DNA from: Clostridiales bacterium
GTDB taxonomy: Bacteria > Bacillota > Clostridia > Lachnospirales > Lachnospiraceae
Direction: 5' to 3'
Length of the DNA stretch: 6,603 nucleotides
Assembly (NCBI GenBank): GCA_021203115.1
Contig: JAJQBV010000182.1
Coordinates: forward strand, 1 to 6,603
The stretch's first letter is position 1. Each line of letters opens with the position of its first letter. The notes under the pieces are model-generated. The model ran no database searches, was not told the origin of the DNA, and saw only the letters and a list, made by a program, of their open reading frames with translations. Positions 1 through 4,858 of this stretch are shown piece by piece. The translations under genes and the position numbers were made by a program.

Positions 1-28
1 CGTTATAACCGCCTTTGATTCTTGCCAT
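1..28 (-). CDS. rplT: 50S ribosomal protein L20, N-terminal 9 codons (partial)
   Basis: Only the start of the gene is in the window; it continues past the left edge. The visible codons read MARIKGGYN, the usual beginning of bacterial L20, which binds 23S rRNA early in large-subunit assembly. An AGGAGG ribosome binding site lies at 37-42, 8 nt before the ATG. It follows rpmI by 35 nt, in the conserved order infC-rpmI-rplT. In Firmicutes L20 is the known repressor of this operon, acting on the mRNA leader, which fits the leader described at 833-984. The short visible part limits direct evidence, but operon position makes the call secure. Confidence 0.9.
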
Positions 29-63
29 CTCTTTTTCCTCCTAAAACTTGATATGAACGATAA

Positions 64-261
64 TTACAGGTACGGAAGGATCTTCTTCATGTTCTTGACA
101 TTCGAAGCATCCGTCATCGTGGCCTTGCGGAGATTTCTCTTGCGCTTTGTCGTCTTTTTGGTTAAGATATGGCTCTTATACGCTTTGTGTCTCTTTAACT
201 GGCCTGTCCCGGTCTTCTTGAAACGCTTCGCGGCGGCTCTTTTTGTTTTCATTTTCGGCAT
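64..261 (-). CDS. rpmI: 50S ribosomal protein L35
   Basis: This 65-residue, very basic protein is the small large-subunit protein L35. It begins [20 protein letters not shown], the family's hallmark N-terminus, and then shows the typical Lys/Arg-rich run ([18 protein letters not shown], about residues 25-42). The length is normal for the family. The ATG is at 259-261, with AGGAGG at 270-275, 8 nt upstream. It lies 30 nt after the infC stop and 35 nt before rplT, so it is co-transcribed with both. No separate promoter or terminator is visible in the short gaps on either side. Confidence 0.98.
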   Translation of the reverse strand: MPKMKTKRAAAKRFKKTGTGQLKRHKAYKSHILTKKTTKRKRNLRKATMTDASNVKNMKKILPYL

Positions 262-291
262 AATTCTTTCCTCCTGTATAAATACTGAACT

Positions 292-813
292 TTACGATTT
301 TGCGCCCTGACGTTTCTGGCTGAGCACCATGGTCATACTCCGCCCCTCCATCTTAGGCGCTTTATCCACAACGGCAATATCAGCAACCGCCTCCGCAAAC
401 TCTGTGAGGATATGCTTGCTGTTCTGCACATGTGCCATCTCCCTTCCGCGGAAACGAAGAGTCACCTTGACCCGGTCGCCCTTGGAAAGAAACTTTCTGG
501 CAGCGCTTACTTTGGTATTCAGATCATTCGTATCGATGTTGGGAGACAGGCGCACTTCCTTAATCTCTACAGTCCGCTGCTTTTTGCGGGCTTCCTTTTC
601 GCGGCGTCCCTGTTCGTAACGATACTTTCCGTAATCGATGATCTTGACAACGGGCGGCTTTGCATTCGGTGCGATCTTGACCAGGTCCATCTCCGCCTCC
701 TGCGCCATTCTGTACGCATCGCGTGCAGACATGATACCCAGCTGAGCACCATCCGCAGAAACCACTCGAACTTCTCTGTCTCTGATCTGTTCATTAATCT
801 GTAACTCGCTAAT
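292..813 (-). CDS. infC: translation initiation factor IF-3, AUU start codon
   Basis: IF-3 binds the 30S subunit, keeps it apart from 50S, and rejects wrong initiator tRNA or start codons. The 173-residue product starts (I/M)SELQINEQIRDREVRV, the usual N-terminus, and carries the IF-3 signature KIIDYGKYRYEQ at residues 57-68. A basic linker (about 69-81) and a C-terminal domain (about 82-170, with VKVTLRFRGREMAH) follow. The chosen start is ATT at 811-813, with GGAGGT at 821-826 and 7 nt spacing. No ATG sits at the right place. The only upstream in-frame ATG (919-921) would add 36 residues translated from the leader and terminator hairpin. AUU is the classical infC start in E. coli, where IF-3 discriminates against it and so controls its own level. 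It is the first gene of infC-rpmI-rplT. Confidence 0.95.
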   Translation of the reverse strand: MSELQINEQIRDREVRVVSADGAQLGIMSARDAYRMAQEAEMDLVKIAPNAKPPVVKIIDYGKYRYEQGRREKEARKKQRTVEIKEVRLSPNIDTNDLNTKVSAARKFLSKGDRVKVTLRFRGREMAHVQNSKHILTEFAEAVADIAVVDKAPKMEGRSMTMVLSQKRQGAKS

Positions 814-832
814 GGTTCTTACCTCCGTAAAC

Positions 833-861
833 AAAAAATGTGGACAGTCAGACCATCCACA
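833..861 (-). terminator. intrinsic terminator in the infC leader (attenuator)
   Basis: Read on the minus strand, the arms 861-853 and 847-839 form a 9-bp stem, UGUGGAUGG / CUGUCCACA, with two G-U pairs and a 5-nt loop. Six U residues follow directly (833-838). It sits between the promoter at 991-1019 and the infC start at 813, only 7 nt before the ribosome binding site. It can therefore only act as an attenuator that ends transcription before the operon. Confidence 0.85.
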
Positions 862-984
862 CATCAACAAAAATCCATGTCTGCCGAGTAGAAACTGACA
901 GCGGACAGGATATCTTGCCATATTAACCGCCGGTCACGCGATTGTGCCGGGGTGAGAGTGGATACTCTGCTTTGTTTTCGCAAC
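833..984 (-). promoter_or_regulatory. infC-rpmI-rplT leader RNA, probable L20-type attenuator
   Basis: The roughly 170-nt untranslated leader runs from the predicted transcription start near 984 to the infC start. Going 5' to 3' it holds a hairpin AGAGU-AUCC-ACUCU (968-955), a second hairpin closed by CCGG/CCGG with an inner CAC/GUG helix and one bulge (950-930), and the terminator at 833-861. The AUCCAC at 963-958 is exactly complementary to GUGGAU (860-855) in the 5' arm of the terminator, so an alternative antiterminator pairing is possible. Known biology: in Bacillus, L20 binds the leader of this same operon and causes premature termination (Rfam L20 leader family). That this leader is a member is inferred from operon identity and structure; I have not aligned it to the family. 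Confidence 0.7.
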
Positions 985-990
985 AGGTGT

Positions 991-1019
991 ATTATGGCAC
1001 AGGAAAACACCTGCGTCAA
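991..1019 (-). promoter_or_regulatory. sigma-A promoter of the infC operon, with A-tract UP-like element
   Basis: On the minus strand, TTGACG (1019-1014) and CATAAT (996-991) are separated by 17 nt, a near-consensus housekeeping promoter. Directly upstream (about 1021-1050) the minus strand is rich in A tracts (AAAAAATT, AAAAAAATT, AAAAAATG). This resembles an UP element that contacts the alpha subunit of RNA polymerase, and is common at strong ribosomal promoters. The predicted start is near 984. Confidence 0.85.
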
Positions 1020-1055
1020 GTCATTTTTTAATTTTTTTCAGCAAATTTTTTCAAC

Positions 1056-1083
1056 AAAAATTATCGGGAACCTGTCTCCCGAT
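1056..1083 (-). terminator. intrinsic terminator of the pheA-HAD-PHP operon
   Basis: Arms 1083-1077 and 1069-1063 form a perfect 7-bp stem, AUCGGGA / UCCCGAU, with a 7-nt loop. It is followed by AA and five U (1060-1056). The 5' arm and loop lie inside the last codons of the PHP gene, and the stop codon (1061-1063) begins at the foot of the stem. It separates this operon from the infC promoter about 40 nt further on. Confidence 0.8.
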
Positions 1084-1924
1084 CAGACCGGTATTTCTTC
1101 ATCGCCGCAAGAAAATCATAGGGAACAGCCAGATCGCCCTTACCGCTGCCGAGTCGGATCTGCGGTTTGTTTGTCCCGTGAAAATCCGAGCCTCCCGACA
1201 AAAGAAGGCCGTACTTTCCGGCGATCTCCCGGTACTTCCGCTCATCGTCTCCCTCGTTGCAGGAATAAAGAGCTTCGATCCCGTCAAGACCGACAGCTTT
1301 CATTTGTTCAATCATTTCCGACAGTGTCCGGGAGGAAATTTTATACAGGCAGGGATGCGCGAGAATCGCGATGCCTCCCGCCTCGTGAATCAGCCCCACC
1401 GCCTGCATGGGGGAAATTTTGTATCGCTCCACATAGCAGATACAACCGTCCCCGATATAACGGTCAAAAACCGTCTTCATGTCCTCCACCTGATGGGTGT
1501 CTGTCAGATAGCGGGCCATGTGCGGTCTTGCCACAACCGAATCCGGATAGCGCGCGTAAAGTGCCTCCGCGGTGATGTCAAAGCCCTGTTCGCGAAGCAG
1601 ATCAATCATTTTCAGATTGCGGTTGTCCCGGTTTTCCCGGAACATGCGAAGCTGTTCCTTCAGAGCGGGCGTTTCCGGATCGATAAAAAGGCCGACCACA
1701 TGGATCTCCGTATTCTCGTATTCCGTAGAGAGCTCCACACCGGGAACCGTCTCTATGCCATAGGTCTTTCCCGCTGTGACAAACGCATCGATTCCGTCGG
1801 TCGAATCGTGATCCGTCAGGGCAAGGGCAGACAGGCCGTTTTTTTTCGCTTCCAGAACCAGCTCCGCTGGCGTAAGTGTCCCGTCGGAACCGGTGGAATG
1901 CACATGCAGATCGATCGTTTTCAT
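1061..1924 (-). CDS. PHP-domain phosphoesterase, TrpH/YciV-like
   Basis: This 287-residue protein has the full metal-ligand set of the PHP family. It shows DLHVHS (His7, His9) and Asp14, LTDHDST (Asp38, His39), GVELS (Glu64), IHVVG (His75), RPHMARYL (His135), AILAHP (His190) and GGSDFHG (Asp247, His249). Layout and length match the TrpH/YciV group, whose studied members act on 3',5'-nucleoside bisphosphates or trim short RNA from the 5' end. The exact substrate here is inferred only. There is no signal peptide, so it is cytoplasmic. It overlaps the preceding HAD gene by four bases (ATGA, 1921-1924), so translation is coupled, and it is last in the operon. In E. coli the relative yciV lies next to the trp genes; here the neighbour is another aromatic amino acid gene. 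Confidence 0.9.
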   Translation of the reverse strand: MKTIDLHVHSTGSDGTLTPAELVLEAKKNGLSALALTDHDSTDGIDAFVTAGKTYGIETVPGVELSTEYENTEIHVVGLFIDPETPALKEQLRMFRENRDNRNLKMIDLLREQGFDITAEALYARYPDSVVARPHMARYLTDTHQVEDMKTVFDRYIGDGCICYVERYKISPMQAVGLIHEAGGIAILAHPCLYKISSRTLSEMIEQMKAVGLDGIEALYSCNEGDDERKYREIAGKYGLLLSGGSDFHGTNKPQIRLGSGKGDLAVPYDFLAAMKKYRSDRETGSR

Positions 1925-2778
1925 ATCAAAGATCCCCTCGAAGACTCAGACGGACAGGAAATTTCTCCGGCGATACACTTCCGGATCACCTCGGCCACAC
2001 CGCCCTCGTTATTGTCCTTTTCCGTAATATAATCCGCATGGCGGCGAATATTCTCTCCCGCGTTTTTCATGACCGCACCGATACCTGCCATGGTAATCAT
2101 CGGAAGATCATTCTCCTCATCCCCGATGGCAATGGTGTTTTCATGGGCGATTCCCAGATAATCCTCAAAGAACCGGATGCCGCTGCCTTTGGAGCTGTCC
2201 GGACGGCAATATTCCAGATATTCCGGGCAGGAAAAATAACTCGTGCATTTCCCGTCTGCCCACGCCTGATGATCCCGCTGAAATCTCTCCAATGCGGCGT
2301 GGTCGTCGAGGGAGAGCAGCAGAACCTTCGGCGTCTGATAGGTCTCCAGATGATACAGGTCCGGAACAATACGATAGCCGGTGTTGGAAATCCTTGCGTA
2401 ATATTCAATCTCAGGGCATTTCTGACGGGTCAGCACGCCCGTCTCCGAATACGCCTGTATATAGAGCTGATATTTTTCCGCCTCCGCGAAAAGATACCGC
2501 GCATACTCGTCCGGGAAAAGTTGCTTCGAAAGAATGGTTCCGCTGCCGAGCTCGTAAATGAGCGCACCGTTATATGCCACGAGAAAACAGCCTTCCCACG
2601 CCATGTCGAGGCGGTCGATGTGGATTTGGGAGCTGATCAGGGAACGTCCGGTCGCGATGGCGACGTAATGCCCCATGTCCAGCGCCTCCCGTATGGCATC
2701 AATATTTTCCTGCGGGATCGTCTTGTCATCCCGCAGTGTTGTTCCGTCCAGGTCAATAAAAAACATTTTTCTTTCCAT
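1921..2778 (-). CDS. Cof-type HAD-IIB hydrolase (sugar or cofactor phosphatase)
   Basis: This 285-residue cytoplasmic phosphatase has the haloacid dehalogenase motifs in order. They are motif I DLDGT (nucleophile Asp9, acid/base Asp11), motif II ATGRS (Thr43), motif III Lys197 in SSKGSG, and motif IV GDEEND (residues 219-224, Asp220 and Asp224). The C2-type cap of about 110 residues between motifs II and III and the tail KNAGENIRRHADYIT place it in the Cof/YidA subfamily, which hydrolyses small phosphorylated sugars or cofactors. The substrate cannot be told from sequence. The start ATG (2776-2778) has no clear ribosome binding site and lies inside the open pheA frame. A second ATG four codons on follows GGAAAG and is a weaker alternative. 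The 3' end overlaps the PHP gene by ATGA. Confidence 0.9.
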   Translation of the reverse strand: MERKMFFIDLDGTTLRDDKTIPQENIDAIREALDMGHYVAIATGRSLISSQIHIDRLDMAWEGCFLVAYNGALIYELGSGTILSKQLFPDEYARYLFAEAEKYQLYIQAYSETGVLTRQKCPEIEYYARISNTGYRIVPDLYHLETYQTPKVLLLSLDDHAALERFQRDHQAWADGKCTSYFSCPEYLEYCRPDSSKGSGIRFFEDYLGIAHENTIAIGDEENDLPMITMAGIGAVMKNAGENIRRHADYITEKDNNEGGVAEVIRKCIAGEISCPSESSRGSLI

Positions 2779-3686
2779 ATGTAATTGCCGAGAATTTTAA
2801 AATTCCGCGCCTCGCTGCCCATGCCGAGAATCGCATTTTTGATTGCGCTGTCATTTAAGTTGCCGCTCAAATCCATGAAAAACCGGTAGTCCAGCGGATC
2901 TCTGGAGATCACGATCGACTCGATGCGGTTCATATTCAGGTTATTATAAGTCAGGTGCGACATCAGATGATAGAGAGAGCCGCAGGCGTCCGGCGCCTCA
3001 AAACAGATGGTAATTTTATCCGCACCGCTTAAAGAGAGCCGATCTCTTGCAATCAGGATGTAGCGGTCCTTCGGCTCCGGACTGGCGTGATACTCTTCCA
3101 GTATGTAAAAACCGTATTCCGCGACAAGATTGTAGTTCGCGGAGACATAGCCGGACGCCGGATCCTGTACCGGAAGAAAAAGGTAGTTGACCTCCTCTTT
3201 TTGCAGGGTTTCACACGCTTCCCGCCAGCTTTCACAGCGAAGGAGCCCGCAGACTCCGGAAGCATCCGCATCGCCGCCGTCTTTGGCCGGACGGCCCGCC
3301 CACTGCGAAAAATACTGCCGCGCGGCGGCCTCGGACGTGTCAATATATGCAGCTGCCGCATGAGAAAAATCCAGAGCCCCGATCTCAACAAAGCCTGTGG
3401 GGGCGAATTTCCCGTGCTCCGTCAGGAGCTGGTACTGCTTTTTCCGGCTCATGGACATGATGTGTTCAAAGAGTTCCCGCACGCCGTGGCTTGTAAAATC
3501 CGAGTGCGCCATATCTGCCACGGCATTCAGCTTGTCATGCTCCCGCTGCGGGTCAAACACCTGCTTTCCCGTGGAAATCTTATAATCCGCGACCTGTGTG
3601 GTGAGCACCATGCGCTCCTCGTAAAGATCGACGATCTGACGGTCGATCTTGTCGATGTCTTTTCTTATTTCTGAAAGGTCTTTCAT
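2637..3686 (-). CDS. pheA: PheA-like protein: chorismate mutase + incomplete prephenate dehydratase + ACT domain
   Basis: Residues 1-90 form an AroQ-type chorismate mutase (chorismate to prephenate) with the expected active-site set Arg8, Arg25, Lys36, Asp45, Arg48, Glu49 and Gln84. Residues 222-302 form an ACT domain, the Phe-sensing part of PheA, but with GSLYH for GALH and IESIV for the usual ESRP. Between them (98-217) only a worn first lobe of prephenate dehydratase remains. The GxxGtySHxAA motif reads ALDFSHAAAAY, LP(I/V)ENS reads LPVQDPASG, and the second lobe with the TRF motif is missing. Dehydratase activity is therefore doubtful; chorismate mutase activity is likely. The last 47 residues after LGNY read through the HAD gene in another frame and are probably not family sequence. 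ATG at 3684-3686 follows GGGAGG (3695-3700) with 8 nt spacing. First gene of the operon. Confidence 0.85.
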   Translation of the reverse strand: MKDLSEIRKDIDKIDRQIVDLYEERMVLTTQVADYKISTGKQVFDPQREHDKLNAVADMAHSDFTSHGVRELFEHIMSMSRKKQYQLLTEHGKFAPTGFVEIGALDFSHAAAAYIDTSEAAARQYFSQWAGRPAKDGGDADASGVCGLLRCESWREACETLQKEEVNYLFLPVQDPASGYVSANYNLVAEYGFYILEEYHASPEPKDRYILIARDRLSLSGADKITICFEAPDACGSLYHLMSHLTYNNLNMNRIESIVISRDPLDYRFFMDLSGNLNDSAIKNAILGMGSEARNFKILGNYIWKEKCFLLTWTEQHCGMTRRSRRKILMPYGRRWTWGITSPSRPDVP

Positions 3687-3709
3687 CGTATCCGCCTCCC
3701 TTTCCGCAC

Positions 3710-3738
3710 ATTATAGCACGAGACAATATTTTTGTCTC
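3710..3738 (-). promoter_or_regulatory. promoter of the pheA-HAD-PHP operon
   Basis: On the minus strand a consensus TATAAT (3715-3710) is preceded by TG one base away (extended -10). It is spaced 17 nt from GAGACA (3738-3733), which matches the last four bases of TTGACA. The predicted start near 3703 leaves a leader of under 20 nt, just enough for the ribosome binding site. There is thus no room for a T-box, leader peptide or attenuator. Confidence 0.75.
3720..3738. promoter_or_regulatory. 19-bp inverted repeat inside the pheA promoter (candidate operator)
   Basis: GAGACAA (3720-3726) and TTGTCTC (3732-3738) form a perfect 7+7 inverted repeat with a 5-bp AT-only centre. It covers the -35 hexamer and most of the spacer of the pheA promoter, a position where a bound repressor would block RNA polymerase. 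It also lies about 20 bp upstream of the weak moeA -10. The regulator is unknown. As DNA symmetry it fits a dimeric regulator better than an RNA element, because it lies upstream of the predicted transcription start. Confidence 0.5.
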
Positions 3739-3758
3739 TATCAATTTACCGGCTTTTC

Positions 3759-3767
3759 TGTTATGCT
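3759..3767 (+). promoter_or_regulatory. weak extended -10 candidate for moeA
   Basis: TGTTATGCT has TG one base before a four-of-six match to TATAAT, about 30 bp upstream of the moeA ATG. No good -35 hexamer is found 16-18 bp upstream. It is the best candidate in the 111-bp divergent gap, but not a strong one. Confidence 0.35.
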
Positions 3768-3797
3768 TTGTGTAAGGCCAAAGCAGGAGGTATATTT

Positions 3798-4442
3798 ATG
3801 GAAGGCATTGATTATCCGATCGGAATTTCTCTCGAGGAGGCAGTCGACTATATTCTCTCTCACGTCAGGCGGATTTCCCGTGCGGAGCATCTGCCGCTTC
3901 TGTCAGCCGCGGGACGAATTTTGGCGGAGGACATGATCACGGAAACAGAGAATCCGCCGTTTGACCGCTCTCCCATTGACGGATATGCCTGCCATGCGGC
4001 TGATTTGGCGGCAGCATCCCATGAGACTCCGGCAGTTCTGAAGGTAGTGGAGGAGATCAACGCCGGACAGTTTTCAGAACGAACGATACAAAACGGCGAA
4101 GCCGTCCGCATTATGACCGGAGCGGCGATCCCCGCAGGCTGCGACTGCTGTGTCCGGCAGGAGGATACCGACTATGGAGAAGCATCGGTCTCTGTTTATC
4201 AGACTGTGCCGGTACACGGCAATTACTGCGACTGTGGCGAGGATTTCCCCAAAGGCGTCTGTATGCTTCACGCGGGAGAAAAGCTTGGCTATGTGGAGAT
4301 CGCCAATCTGGCCGCGACGGGCGTCGATTCGGTTCCTGTCTTTGAAAAACCGCGCATTGCGCTTTTTACCACCGGCGACGAGGTGACAGAGCCGGGGCGG
4401 CCGCTTTTGCCGGGAAAGATCTACAACAGCAACTATTATTGA
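3798..4442 (+). pseudogene. moeA: molybdopterin molybdenumtransferase MoeA, truncated at about half length
   Basis: Intact MoeA inserts molybdate into adenylated molybdopterin and is about 400 residues long. This frame gives only 214. Present are the N-terminal domain with PPFDRSPIDGYA (residues 53-64, Asp61 in the active-site loop), RIMTGAAIPAGCD (104-116), GEDFPKG (147-153), and the start of the MoaB/MogA-like catalytic domain with TTGDE (191-195) and GKIYNSNYY (206-214). A TGA follows at once. The rest of the catalytic domain and the C-terminal beta domain are lost, and no reading frame downstream resumes them. The ATG (3798-3800) has AGGAGG at 3785-3790, 7 nt upstream, so the 5' end is intact. 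Loss of function is the likely outcome, unless the junction at about 4440 is an assembly artefact. Confidence 0.88.
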
Positions 4443-4530
4443 AAAAATGAACATCCTTCACGGCGGCGCCCAGACCGGTGATGTCTGTGGAACTCAATAC
4501 ATTTTGAATGGCTGTCTTATCGAAGATCAT
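4442..4530 (-). pseudogene. unrecognised gene fragment, cut off at the moeA junction
   Basis: From an ATG at 4528-4530 the minus strand reads about 30 residues, beginning MIFDKTAIQNVLSSTDITGL and ending DVHFFN. It then enters DNA that is antisense to moeA, where the frame runs on to a stop at 4366 as out-of-context residues. AGGAGG lies at 4543-4548, but 12 nt from the ATG, longer than usual. The composition looks protein-like, but I do not recognise the family. It converges on moeA, and both seem to have lost their 3' parts at the same point. It could also be non-coding; the ribosome binding site and the abrupt change at the junction are the reasons to list it. Confidence 0.35.
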
Positions 4531-4591
4531 TTTCCGTGTTAACCTCCTGTTTTCGAATCTGACTGACAAACTGTTGCAGATCCTTTTTCAT
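4517..4591 (-). CDS. very small ORF (24 codons), possibly a leader or gene remnant
   Basis: The frame starts MKKDLQQFVSQIRKQEV and ends at TAA (4517-4519). Its ATG overlaps the stop of an 11-codon ORF (ATGA), and its end overlaps the start of the fragment at 4442-4530 by 14 nt. It has no ribosome binding site of its own beyond that coupling. It resembles no family I know. It may be a coupled small peptide, a frame-shifted remnant, or chance. Confidence 0.25.
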   Translation of the reverse strand: MKKDLQQFVSQIRKQEVNTENDLR

Positions 4592-4623
4592 AGGGTGATA
4601 TGTAAATACTGTTGTTCAATCAT
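4588..4623 (-). CDS. very small ORF (11 codons) with a strong ribosome binding site
   Basis: The frame reads MIEQQYLHITL then TGA. AAGGAG at 4630-4635 is ideally placed, 6 nt before the ATG, which is why it is listed. It is in the same frame as the fragment at 4442-4530 but separated from it by the TGA. It couples to the 24-codon ORF through ATGA. The function is unknown, and a remnant of a decayed gene start is as likely as a real leader peptide. Confidence 0.25.
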   Translation of the reverse strand: MIEQQYLHITL

Positions 4624-4682
4624 GGCAGGCTCCTTCCCTCAGGGCGGATTATCATACGCTGCGATATATCTTTTCTCAGTAT

Positions 4683-4688
4683 ATTGTA
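4683..4688 (-). promoter_or_regulatory. weak -10 candidate upstream of the small ORFs
   Basis: TACAAT on the minus strand matches five of six -10 bases and lies about 60 nt before the 11-codon ORF. The hexamer 17 nt upstream is only T-rich, so the assignment is tentative. Confidence 0.25.
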
Positions 4689-4771
4689 TCTGAAAGACTT
4701 AGGCAAGAAAAAATGTTCGGGATGATGAATTCCAAATCGGAATGCTGTTATTCTCAGCATCACGATAAGTG

Positions 4772-4800
4772 AAAACAGACCTGCTCATCTGCAGGTCTGT
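4772..4800 (-). terminator. intrinsic terminator after the MFS gene
   Basis: ACAGACCTGC (4775-4784) and GCAGGTCTGT (4791-4800) form a perfect 10-bp stem with a 6-nt loop. On the minus strand a short U run follows the stem (complement of 4772-4775), so it suits the MFS transcript, whose stop codon is 58 nt upstream. On the plus strand only a weak, interrupted T stretch follows, so it may work in both directions but favours minus. Confidence 0.8.
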
Positions 4801-4858
4801 CTTCTAATAGGGTTCTATAAAGACATAACACAAGAGTTGTACTACGCGATACCAGCTT

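Larger units (their letters stand above)
4443..4858. other. gene-poor stretch between truncated moeA and the MFS gene
   Basis: These roughly 415 bases hold no full-length gene on either strand. They contain the cut minus-strand fragment, the two tiny coupled ORFs and a weak -10 candidate. They also hold a 6-bp hairpin (ATGCTG at 4742-4747 with CAGCAT at 4755-4760) and the MFS terminator at 4772-4800. Base composition is more AT-rich than in moeA or pheA. No transposase, terminal inverted repeats or target duplications are visible. Confidence 0.6.

Noticed and set aside
814..921. 36-codon N-terminal extension of IF-3 from an ATG at 919-921
   Set aside because: It would translate the leader and the attenuator hairpin, has no family similarity, and ignores the well-placed GGAGGT and AUU start at 811-826.
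1178..2784. Long open frames on the plus strand opposite the PHP and HAD genes (e.g. 1178-2032, 1876-2784)
   Set aside because: The minus-strand frames carry complete catalytic motif sets. The plus-strand frames have no recognisable motifs and reflect codon bias of the real genes.
3732..3797. 22-codon upstream extension of moeA
   Set aside because: It lies in the promoter region, has no ribosome binding site, and MoeA similarity begins after the ATG at 3798 with AGGAGG 7 nt upstream.
3687..3797. T-box or leader-peptide attenuator upstream of pheA
   Set aside because: The predicted transcript starts about 17 nt before the gene, so no leader exists; the inverted repeat lies upstream of the start site.
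4440..4540. Readthrough, selenocysteine or frameshift rescue of moeA past the TGA at 4440-4442
   Set aside because: A second in-frame TGA follows two codons later, and neither other frame resumes MoeA sequence, so the downstream half is really absent here.
4508..4693. 61-codon open frame on the plus strand
   Set aside because: No ribosome binding site, hydrophobic low-information composition, and it is opposite better-supported minus-strand start signals.
4742..4760. Hairpin ATGCTG/CAGCAT as a second terminator
   Set aside because: The 6-bp stem is not followed by a T run on either strand; the strong terminator is the adjacent 4772-4800 hairpin.
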